Shown piece after piece: positions 7,950 to 14,998 of a stretch of DNA of 64,000 bases (the first letter of the stretch is position 1; every line of letters starts with the position of its first letter). The notes beneath the pieces are model-generated. The model was given only the letters and a program-made list of their open reading frames with translations, ran no database searches and had not been told where the DNA came from. The position numbers and the translations under genes were made by a program. The stretch spans positions 262,016 to 326,015 of the forward strand of contig NZ_DASUCC010000097.1 in the NCBI RefSeq assembly GCF_035762905.1, written 5' to 3'. This stretch comes from DASYTH01 sp035762905 (GTDB lineage Bacteria; Actinomycetota; Actinomycetes; Mycobacteriales; Pseudonocardiaceae).

Positions 7950-9047
7950 TCACCCGGTGCCGAACGGCAGCAGCGCCCGGCTGGCCATCTCGTCGACGAC
8001 GTCGGTCAGCCGGTGCCGCCGTTCGTAGGCCGCGCGCTGCCGGTCGGCGCCGCCGCCGTGCTCGGCCAGCCAGCCGAGCATCGTGTCCACAAAGGACAGT
8101 TCACCGGTGCGCTTGAGGTCGACCGCGGCCCGGTCGCGCAGGTCGCGCAGGATCTGGTGCACCGGCCGCAGGTCGCCGGTGCGCGGGTCCGGGCACTTGC
8201 CGGACAGCCCGTCCCTGGCGGCCCGCCACAGGCCGGCGCGCACCACCTCGTGCGGCAGCCGCGGCGCCGGCCGGTTGTGCTCGAGCGCCAGGTGCACCAG
8301 GGACCGCACCAGCACCCCGTACAGCGCCGCCTCCTCGGCGGTGCCGGCGGTGTCGCAGACCCGGATCTCCAGCGTCGGCTGGTGCTCGGACGGGCGGATG
8401 TCCCAGTAGACCATCTTGCGGTCGAGCATCGCCTCGGTGCGCAGCATGCCCTGCACGATCGACTCGTAGTGGTCGACCGACTCCAGGTAGGGCGGCGGTC
8501 CCGCGGTCGGCCAGCGGGCCCAGAGCAGATAGCGGGCGCTGGCGTAGCCGCTCATCCCGCTGCCGTCGAACGGCGAGTTGCCGGACAGCGCGAGCAGCGC
8601 CGGAAGCCAGGGCCGCAGGTGGTTGCTCACCCGCAGCGCGGTCGCCCGGTCGTCGATGCCGACGTGCACGTGGCAGCCGCAGGTCGGTCCGGTGAACACC
8701 AGCCCGCCGAGGTGGTGGGCCATGCGCAGGTAGCGCGGGTCCGGGGCGATCACCGGCCGGTCTGGTTCGGCGCGCAGCGGGGTGCTGGTGGGCAGCAGCC
8801 TGGCCGCGCGCCGGCTGGCCCCGTCGGCCAACCGCTCGCGCAGCCCGCGCAGGTCGGCCACCAACGCGTCGGCGTGCCGGTGCGGCTCGCTTGCCGACTC
8901 GATCTGGCAGCGCAGCAGCTCCGCCTGCAGGTCGGCGCCGGTGTGGTCGGCCTCGTCCAGCGTCTCGGGCGCCTGCTGGGTGAGGAATCCGTTCCGGTCG
9001 ACGAGGAAGAACTCTTCCTCCACCCCAACGGTCAGCTCGGTGGTCAC
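7950..9047 (-). CDS. YbdK-type carboxylate-amine ligase (GCS2 family)
   Basis: A 365-residue ATP-dependent carboxylate-amine ligase of the glutamate-cysteine ligase type 2 family. The N-terminus has TVGVEEEFFLVD, the middle CGCHVHVGI with the metal-binding His pair, and WDIRPSEHQPTLEIRVCDT in the C-terminal part. E. coli YbdK has weak glutamate-cysteine ligase activity. In actinomycetes, which make mycothiol, the true substrate is unsettled. The start is a GTG at 9047, divergent from the AurF-like gene, with about 120 bp of shared regulatory DNA. Confidence 0.9.
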   Translation of the reverse strand: MTTELTVGVEEEFFLVDRNGFLTQQAPETLDEADHTGADLQAELLRCQIESASEPHRHADALVADLRGLRERLADGASRRAARLLPTSTPLRAEPDRPVIAPDPRYLRMAHHLGGLVFTGPTCGCHVHVGIDDRATALRVSNHLRPWLPALLALSGNSPFDGSGMSGYASARYLLWARWPTAGPPPYLESVDHYESIVQGMLRTEAMLDRKMVYWDIRPSEHQPTLEIRVCDTAGTAEEAALYGVLVRSLVHLALEHNRPAPRLPHEVVRAGLWRAARDGLSGKCPDPRTGDLRPVHQILRDLRDRAAVDLKRTGELSFVDTMLGWLAEHGGGADRQRAAYERRHRLTDVVDEMASRALLPFGTG

Positions 9048-9127
9048 GGCGCCGGTATTCCCGGCGACGATCCGTTCTACACGGGTCCCGGCTCTTGACA
9101 GCGGCGACGCGGTTGTTGCAACCTGAG

Positions 9128-9149
9128 GTAACTGTTACGGCAAGTAACA
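9128..9149. promoter_or_regulatory. TetR-type operator upstream of the AurF-like oxygenase
   Basis: Three half-sites lie in 22 bp: GTAAC at 9128, GTTAC at 9134 and GTAAC at 9144. TGTTAC-GGCAA-GTAACA (9133-9149) is a perfect inverted repeat. A TTGACA hexamer at 9095-9100 could be the -35 element, which would put the operator just downstream of the start point. The regulator gene is not in the window. Confidence 0.5.
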
Positions 9150-9168
9150 CACAGCGGGAGGCTCTGTC

Positions 9169-10077
9169 ATGGCTCGGGCGCTGCAACCGAAGGACCGCGA
9201 GACCACCGCGGCCCGGCTCCTGGACTCGTCGGTGCGCAACTCCTACGACCCGCAACTCGACATCGACTGGGACGCGCCGAGCGAGCCGGGCAAGATCTAT
9301 CTGCCACCCGAGCGGGTTTCCTTGTACGGCACCGAGTTGTGGGGCGAACTGAGCCCTGAGCAGCAGACCGAGCTGGCCAAGCACGAGCTGGGCAGCATCG
9401 CCAGTGTGGGGCTGTGGACCGAGATCGTGCTGATGCAGCTGCTCGCCCGCTACGCCGAGAACCTCGACCCGCGCACCGCGCACGCCCAGTACGCGCTCAC
9501 CGAGATCGGCGACGAGACCCGCCACTCGATCATGTTCGGCAAGACGCTGACCCGGTTCGGCGTGCCGGCCTACGGACCGCCCCAGCTGGTGCGCCGGCTG
9601 TCCCCGCTGTTCAAGAACGTGGTCGGCGGCGCGTCGATGTTCGCCTCGGTACTGGTGGTCGAGGAGATGACCGACCGGCTGCAGCGGGCCACCATGGACG
9701 ACGACGGCGTTCAGCCGCTGGTCCGCATGGTCAACCGGATCCACGTGATCGAGGAGGCCCGGCACGTCCGGTACGCCCGCGAGGAGCTGGTCCGCGAGCT
9801 GGCCACGGTCCGCGGGCCGATGCTCGAGGTGCACCGCGCGGTCACCGCCGTGGTCGCGTTCACCGTCGCCGACATCCTGATCAACCCGGCGGTGTACGCG
9901 GCCGTCGGCATCGATCCGCGGGTCGGCCGGGCGGCCGCGCTGGCCAACCCCGCGCAGCACGCCACCCGGGCCTGGATGGCCGAGAAGGTGGTCGACTTCC
10001 TCACCGAGGTCGGCATGATCGGCGGCCCGAGCCGGTCGCTGTGGCGGCGGGCAAAATTGCTTTCCCACCCCGTTTAA
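9169..10077 (+). CDS. AurF-like di-iron oxygenase
   Basis: A 302-residue ferritin-like di-iron protein of the AurF family (p-aminobenzoate N-oxygenase type). Carboxylate/His motifs for the metals are visible: EIGDETRHS near residues 109-117 and IEEARHVRYAREE near residues 194-206. A GGGAGG ribosome binding site (9156-9161) precedes the ATG. Many actinobacterial members lie outside natural-product clusters and have no assigned substrate; no aurachin- or aureothin-like genes are present here. The TetR-type operator upstream suggests induction by a small molecule. It is followed 9 bp later by rtcB on the same strand, so the two may share a transcript. Confidence 0.85.
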   Translation: MARALQPKDRETTAARLLDSSVRNSYDPQLDIDWDAPSEPGKIYLPPERVSLYGTELWGELSPEQQTELAKHELGSIASVGLWTEIVLMQLLARYAENLDPRTAHAQYALTEIGDETRHSIMFGKTLTRFGVPAYGPPQLVRRLSPLFKNVVGGASMFASVLVVEEMTDRLQRATMDDDGVQPLVRMVNRIHVIEEARHVRYAREELVRELATVRGPMLEVHRAVTAVVAFTVADILINPAVYAAVGIDPRVGRAAALANPAQHATRAWMAEKVVDFLTEVGMIGGPSRSLWRRAKLLSHPV

Positions 10078-10086
10078 CCTGGTCGC

Positions 10087-11262
10087 ATGGCAACGACGAT
10101 TCCTGGGCAGTACGTGGACATCCGGCTGTGGACCCGACCCGAGACGGTCGAGCCGGAGGCGATGCGGCAACTGCGCAACATCACGTCGCTGCCGTGGACC
10201 TTCAAGCACGTGGCCGTGATGCCGGACGTGCACTACGGCAAGGGCGCCACGGTCGGCTCGGTGATCGCCATGCGGGACGCGGTCTCCCCGGCCGCGGTCG
10301 GCGTGGACATCGGCTGCGGCATGACCGCGGTGCGCACCTCGCTGCGCGCCGCCGACCTGCCCGACGACCTCGGCCGGCTGCGCACGCGGCTGGAGGCGGC
10401 GGTGCCGGTCGGTTTCGGGGCGCACAAGGCCACCGCGTTCACCGGGCGCGACGCCGGCGACTGGGACCGGTTCTGGCGGACCTTCGACGACCTGACCCCC
10501 GCGGTCAAGGGGCAGGCCGATCGCGCGCTGCACCAGATGGGCACGCTCGGCGGTGGCAACCACTTCATCGAGGTCTGCCTGGACACCGACGAGGCGGTCT
10601 GGGTGATGCTGCACTCCGGCTCCCGCGGTATCGGGAACCTGCTTGCGCAGCACCACATCGAGGTGGCCCGCCGGCTGGCGCACAACGCCGCGCTGCCCGA
10701 CCCGGACCTCGCCGTGTTCCTCGCGCACACCCCGCAGATGGCCGCCTACCGGCACGACCTGTTCTGGGCCCAGGACTACGCCCGGCGCAACCGTGCCGTC
10801 ATGCTGCGGCTGGTCTGCGACGTGCTGCGCAAGCAGTTCCACGGCGTGTCCTTCGCCGAGGCGATCTCCTGCCATCACAACTACGTGGCGGAGGAGACCC
10901 ACTTCGGCGAGGAGGTCCTGGTCACCCGCAAGGGCGCCATCCGCGCCGGCCGCGGCGACCTCGGCATCATCCCCGGCTCCATGGGCACCGGCTCCTACAT
11001 CGTCCGCGGCCTCGGCAACCCGGACTCGTTCGAGTCGGCGTCCCACGGCGCCGGCCGCCGCATGTCCCGCACCAAGGCCCGCAAGCAGTTCACCGCGGCC
11101 GACCTCGCCGCGCAGACCGCCGGCGTCGAATGCCGCAAGGACGCCGGCGTCGTCGACGAGATCCCGGCGGCCTACAAGGACATCAACCAGGTCATCGCCG
11201 ACCAGTCCGACCTGGTCGAAGTCGTGACCCAGCTCAAGCAGGTCATCTGCATCAAGGGCTGA
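10087..11262 (+). CDS. rtcB: RtcB-family RNA-splicing ligase
   Basis: Joins RNA 2',3'-cyclic-phosphate (or 3'-phosphate) ends to 5'-OH ends using GTP and Mn2+, in tRNA repair or splicing. The 391-residue length suits the shorter bacterial class. Visible motifs are MPDVHYGKGATVG, VGVDIGCGM with metal ligand C77, GGGNHFIEV, HSGSRGIGN, SCHHNYV, and SASHGAGRRMSR, whose H320 is the expected GMP-accepting histidine. Neither RtcA nor archease is encoded beside it. It follows the AurF-like gene by 9 bp. Confidence 0.95.
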   Translation: MATTIPGQYVDIRLWTRPETVEPEAMRQLRNITSLPWTFKHVAVMPDVHYGKGATVGSVIAMRDAVSPAAVGVDIGCGMTAVRTSLRAADLPDDLGRLRTRLEAAVPVGFGAHKATAFTGRDAGDWDRFWRTFDDLTPAVKGQADRALHQMGTLGGGNHFIEVCLDTDEAVWVMLHSGSRGIGNLLAQHHIEVARRLAHNAALPDPDLAVFLAHTPQMAAYRHDLFWAQDYARRNRAVMLRLVCDVLRKQFHGVSFAEAISCHHNYVAEETHFGEEVLVTRKGAIRAGRGDLGIIPGSMGTGSYIVRGLGNPDSFESASHGAGRRMSRTKARKQFTAADLAAQTAGVECRKDAGVVDEIPAAYKDINQVIADQSDLVEVVTQLKQVICIKG

Positions 11263-11277
11263 CAACTGCCGCGGCGG

Positions 11278-11616
11278 TCAGCCCCAGCCCAGCTCGTGCA
11301 GGCGGGCGTCGTCGATGCCGAAGTGGTGGGCGATCTCGTGGACGACGGTGATGGCGACCTCTTCGACGACGTCCTCCTCGGAGTCGCAGATGTCGAGGAT
11401 GGCGTCGCGGTAGATGAAGATGCGGTCGGGCAGGACGCCGCCGTACTCGCTGGTGCGCTCGGTCAGCGCGACGCCGTGGTAGAGGCCGAGGAGGGACGGG
11501 ATCTCGGGGTCGCGGTCCTCGACCAGGACCACCACGTTGTCCATGGCGGCGGCGAACTCGCCGGGGATCAGGTCGAGCGCCTCGGAGACCAGCTCTTCGA
11601 AGCGGCGGGCGGACAT
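11278..11616 (-). CDS. Minimal zinc metallopeptidase (zincin-like)
   Basis: A 112-residue protein of the small 'metallopeptidase family' common in actinobacteria. The zinc motif HEIAHHFG starts at residue 93, with a further Asp/His (GIDDARLHELGW) near the C-terminus. Usual members are about 110-130 residues, so this is full length. I choose the ATG at 11616; a GTG four codons upstream is possible. It follows the septum-formation-type gene on the same strand with a 16-bp gap, so the two probably form an operon. Substrates are unknown. Confidence 0.85.
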   Translation of the reverse strand: MSARRFEELVSEALDLIPGEFAAAMDNVVVLVEDRDPEIPSLLGLYHGVALTERTSEYGGVLPDRIFIYRDAILDICDSEEDVVEEVAITVVHEIAHHFGIDDARLHELGWG

Positions 11617-11632
11617 CTGCACGCCCACCGGG

Positions 11633-12595
11633 CTAACCGCCTGAGGTGGACGGCGGCGGGGCGTCGCCGGGCGGCGGCTGCTCGGCCGGGGGTGCGTCGC
11701 CGGCCGGCGGGGCGGCCTTGAGGGTGCCGGAGATGGGCGCAAGGCCGGAACCGTCGGGCAGCCGGGAGCCGACCCGGCAGTCGACCTTGCGCGAGCCGGC
11801 CGCCCAACTGCGCTCCTCGAGCGGATCCCAGCCGAGGGTGAGCTTCTTGGCGGCCAGGTCGACACCGCCCGAGTACTGGCTCGCGGCCAGCGCGCACAAC
11901 TCGGCGAGCCTGGTCTGCTGCGCGTCCACCTGCGGGTACTCGGCCGGGAACGCCTGGGACAGGTCGACGTTGCCGACCACCTCGATCGCGTGCGTCTTCT
12001 CGCACTCGGTCGGGTCGCCGACGCCCTTCTCCTCGGTCAGCGCGAAACAGGTGCCCGGATCGAACACGTTGGACTGGTCCTGCCCGGCGGCCGAGCCGGT
12101 GGTCGGCAACCGGGTGCCGGTCGCGGTCACCCGGTGCACCCCGCAGCGCAGCTTGCGGTCCCCCTCCCGCCACTGGTCGTCGGTGGGCTTGAGCGCGCTC
12201 ACGCTGAACCGGCCGAACGGATCCAGCGCGCCGCCCAGGTACTCGGTGACGTTGGGCGTGCACTTGTCGTTGGCGATCTGCTGCCACGCCTGATCATCCG
12301 GCGGCGGGGCGCTCTCCGGATTGTCCGCGGAGATCTCCACGCTGCCGGTCAACTCGAAAATGTGGGGTTGCCCACAGTCGATCCGATCCAGCGCCCGCGG
12401 GTTGTCCGTCGGCCAGGTCAGGCAGGTGCCGGCCGGCGCGTCGAACGCCGCGGTCGCCTCGTCCTCGGTGCTCGACGACGCGCCGGGAACCGACACCGGC
12501 CAGGAGAAAAGCATGGTCGCCGACAGGAGAGCCAGGGCACCAACGAATGCCCCCGCCATCACCAGCCGGGTGCGGATCGTCTCGGTCGCGGCCAT
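11633..12595 (-). CDS. Septum-formation family membrane protein
   Basis: A 320-residue protein with one N-terminal transmembrane helix (about residues 12-34) and a large outside part carrying two Septum_form-type units. Cysteines recur in a pattern that suggests disulfides (GTCLTWP, IDCGQPHIFE, KLRCGVHRV, GTCFALTEE, RKVDCRVGS). The tail is rich in Pro and Ala. The family name comes from a link to division in related actinobacteria; the molecular role is not known. It is upstream of the mini-metallopeptidase and divergent from the YgiB-like gene (about 100 bp between starts). Confidence 0.82.
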   Translation of the reverse strand: MAATETIRTRLVMAGAFVGALALLSATMLFSWPVSVPGASSSTEDEATAAFDAPAGTCLTWPTDNPRALDRIDCGQPHIFELTGSVEISADNPESAPPPDDQAWQQIANDKCTPNVTEYLGGALDPFGRFSVSALKPTDDQWREGDRKLRCGVHRVTATGTRLPTTGSAAGQDQSNVFDPGTCFALTEEKGVGDPTECEKTHAIEVVGNVDLSQAFPAEYPQVDAQQTRLAELCALAASQYSGGVDLAAKKLTLGWDPLEERSWAAGSRKVDCRVGSRLPDGSGLAPISGTLKAAPPAGDAPPAEQPPPGDAPPPSTSGG

Positions 12596-12696
12596 CGGTG
12601 CCTATCATGCCCTCTCGCGCGGGGTGACATTGCGATCGGGACAAAACTGGACCCGACGCACGCCCCGCATGGGTACAGTCCGCGGCGGGAGTGGAC

Positions 12697-13320
12697 ATGA
12701 CTGACAAAGATCAGCCGGACGACCCGGCACCCGAGGACGAGCGTCCCGACGACGACCCGGAGCAGCGGCGCGGCCAGATCCGGTTCCAGGACGCGGAGAC
12801 CACCAAGCCACGGCCGCCGACGGTCGGCGAGCAGCGCGCCCGGCGCCGGGCCGAGCAGGAGGAACGCGAGCGCGAGGAAGCCGAACTGGCGGCGGCCGAG
12901 CGCAAGCGCAAGATCCGCAAGCGGATCCTGATCGGCGGCGGCGTCACGGTCGGCGTGGTCGCGCTGGTCGCGGTCTGGTATGCCGCCGCGACCCCGGACG
13001 AGGTCACCGCGAACTGCATCTCCGACGACAGCGTGCTGTCCTCGGACGAGAACTACTGTGACGAGAACTACGTCACCAGCCACGGCGGCTACCACAGCGG
13101 CGGGTTCTTCTTCATCCCGCTGGCCGGTGGCGGCTACCGGCAGTACCACTACAACTACGGCGGCTCGGTCGGCGCGGGCGGCCGGGTCTCCGGCGGCTCC
13201 ACCGTGGCGCCGTCCGGGGCCTCGGTGAAGACCAGCTCCGGCAAGACCGTGCAGCGCGGCGGGTTCGGGGTCAGCAGCAACAGCGGCGGCAGCGGCGGCA
13301 GCAAGAGCGGGGGCAGCTGA
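12697..13320 (+). CDS. YgiB/DUF1190-like membrane-anchored protein
   Basis: A 207-residue protein with an acidic N-terminus, a charged coiled-coil-like stretch (about residues 50-80, many Glu/Arg), one transmembrane helix (about 84-104) and a Gly/Ser/Tyr-rich outer part with two close cysteines. The late segment, with FFFIPLAGGG and KTVQRGGFG, resembles the tail of E. coli YgiB/YjfM. The ATG at 12697 has a GGCGGGA site 6 bp upstream. The stop is directly followed by the GTG of a YgiC-like gene, the same partner as in E. coli. Function unknown; a cell-envelope role is inferred. Confidence 0.6.
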   Translation: MTDKDQPDDPAPEDERPDDDPEQRRGQIRFQDAETTKPRPPTVGEQRARRRAEQEEREREEAELAAAERKRKIRKRILIGGGVTVGVVALVAVWYAAATPDEVTANCISDDSVLSSDENYCDENYVTSHGGYHSGGFFFIPLAGGGYRQYHYNYGGSVGAGGRVSGGSTVAPSGASVKTSSGKTVQRGGFGVSSNSGGSGGSKSGGS

Positions 13321-14487
13321 GTGCACCGCGAGTCCGGGCGGCCCCGGCGGGACTGGCGGCAGATCGTCGAGTCACAGGGCCTGGTCTTCGGCACGCCCGC
13401 GCGGGACGGCACCGGCGCGGCGCGGCCGTACTGGGACGAGTCGGTGCACTATGTGTTCGACATGGACGAGATCCTCTCGATCGAGGCCGACGTCGAGCTG
13501 CTGCACTCGATGTGCCTGGACGCGGTCGAGCACGTGGTGGTGGCCGAGCGGTTCAAGGACTTCGGCATCCCGGAGTGGGTGTGGCCGGGCATCGCGGAAT
13601 CCTGGCGGCGGCACGACCCGCACGTCTACGGCCGGTTCGACCTGCGCTACGACGGCTCCGGCCCGGCCCGGCTGCTGGAGTACAACGCCGACACCCCGAC
13701 TTCGCTGCTCGAGGCCGCGCTGGTGCAGTGGTTCTGGAAGACCGAGGTCCACCCCGAGGACGACCAGTGGAACTCGATCCACGAGAAGCTGGTCGAGCGG
13801 TGGACCGAGATCGGTGACCGGCTGCCCTCCGGCCAGATGCACTTCACCTGGTCCACGGCCGACCCCACCGGCGAGGACCACGTCACCGTCGCCTACCTGC
13901 AGGAGACCGCGGCCGAGTCCGGCTTGGACACGGTCGGCCTGGCGATCGAGGAGATCGGCTGGGACCCGGTGCTGAAGCGCTTCGTCGATCTCGAGGAAGC
14001 GCCGATGAGCACGGTGGTCAAGCTCTACCCCTGGGAATGGCTGGTCGACGAGGAGTTCGGCAAGCACGCCGTGGCCTCGCTGCCGCACACCATGTGGATC
14101 GAGCCGCTGTGGAAGATGCTGCTGTCCAACAAGGCGCTGCTGGCCATCCTGTGGGAGATGCACCCGGGGCACCCGAACCTGCTGCCCGCCTTCCTCGACG
14201 ACCCCGGCATGCTCACCGAGTACGTGCGCAAGCCGCGGCTTGGCCGGGAGGGCGCCAACATCCAGATCGTCGCACCGGGCTACGAGACCCAGACCGGCGG
14301 CGTGTACGGCCAGGAGGGTTACGTCTACCAGGCGTTCGACCCGCTGCCCGAGTACGACGGCTACCGCCCGGCGCTGGGTGCCTGGATCGTCGGGGACACC
14401 GCGGCCGGTCTTGGCATCCGGGAGACCGCCGGGCTGGTCACCGACGATGGCGCGGCCTTCGTGCCGCACCGGATCCCGCAACCCTGA
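13321..14487 (+). CDS. Glutathionylspermidine synthase-like ATP-grasp enzyme (YgiC/YjfC type)
   Basis: A 388-residue protein of the GSP_synth family, an ATP-grasp fold that makes an amide bond. Recognisable parts are GRFDLRYDG...LLEYNADTPTSLLEA, VVKLYPWEWL and the late KPRLGREGANIQIV loop. Actinobacteria lack glutathionylspermidine, and E. coli YgiC itself has no known synthetase activity, so the substrate is open. It starts at a GTG immediately after the stop of the YgiB-like gene and is followed 43 bp later by a DUF350 membrane protein. This three-gene order recurs in proteobacteria and actinobacteria. Confidence 0.9.
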   Translation: MHRESGRPRRDWRQIVESQGLVFGTPARDGTGAARPYWDESVHYVFDMDEILSIEADVELLHSMCLDAVEHVVVAERFKDFGIPEWVWPGIAESWRRHDPHVYGRFDLRYDGSGPARLLEYNADTPTSLLEAALVQWFWKTEVHPEDDQWNSIHEKLVERWTEIGDRLPSGQMHFTWSTADPTGEDHVTVAYLQETAAESGLDTVGLAIEEIGWDPVLKRFVDLEEAPMSTVVKLYPWEWLVDEEFGKHAVASLPHTMWIEPLWKMLLSNKALLAILWEMHPGHPNLLPAFLDDPGMLTEYVRKPRLGREGANIQIVAPGYETQTGGVYGQEGYVYQAFDPLPEYDGYRPALGAWIVGDTAAGLGIRETAGLVTDDGAAFVPHRIPQP

Positions 14488-14530
14488 TAATTCACCCCCA
14501 CACTTCGCACCAACCGGTCCAGGAGGGTTC

Positions 14531-14998
14531 GTGAGCACTGTTGCATCGACGACCGCCGTCGCGCTTCCCGAGGGGTTTTGGGGTGGCCTCGGAGAGGGTA
14601 TCGGCGCGATCGCGTTATACGCCGTCGTCGGCGTCGTCCTGATGTTGCTCGGCTTCTACGCGATCGACTTCACCACTCCGGGCAAGCTCTCCGATCTGGT
14701 CCGGGCCGGCCGGCCGAACGCGGTGATCGTCACCGCGTCCGGCATGCTCAGCATGGCGTTCATCATCGTGATCGCGATCTGGAGCTCGAGCGGCGACCTG
14801 GCCGCCGGCCTGATCCAGTCGCTGGTGTTCGGGCTGGTCGGCATCGTCGCCCAGGTGCTCGCCGTGCGGACGCTGGAGTGGACGACCCGACTGGACGTCG
14901 GCGCCACGATCGAGAGCGACCGGTTCGCACCGGCCAGCGTCGTGGTCGCCGCCGTCCACCTCGCGCTTGGTCTGGTGGTGGCGGTCGCGATCAGCTGA
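14531..14998 (+). CDS. DUF350 membrane protein
   Basis: A 155-residue integral membrane protein with about four hydrophobic helices and the DUF350 pattern (VGVVLMLLGFYAIDFTTPG near residues 32-50). The GTG start has an AGGAGG site at 14521-14526. It ends the YgiB-YgiC-DUF350 operon. Homologues (YjfL type) accompany YgiC-like ligases in many bacteria; the role is unknown. The last 8 bp overlap the 3' end of the convergent galactose-oxidase gene. Confidence 0.85.
   Translation: MSTVASTTAVALPEGFWGGLGEGIGAIALYAVVGVVLMLLGFYAIDFTTPGKLSDLVRAGRPNAVIVTASGMLSMAFIIVIAIWSSSGDLAAGLIQSLVFGLVGIVAQVLAVRTLEWTTRLDVGATIESDRFAPASVVVAAVHLALGLVVAVAIS

Noticed and set aside
8101..11265. A very long minus-strand open frame (about 1050 codons)
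   Set aside because: It runs antisense through rtcB and the AurF-like gene; its product is His/Gly/Arg-rich without family features. Only the YbdK-type gene at 7950-9047 is real on this strand.
13321..14487. True glutathionylspermidine synthase
   Set aside because: Only the synthetase-like domain is present and this lineage does not make glutathione, so I keep a family name only.
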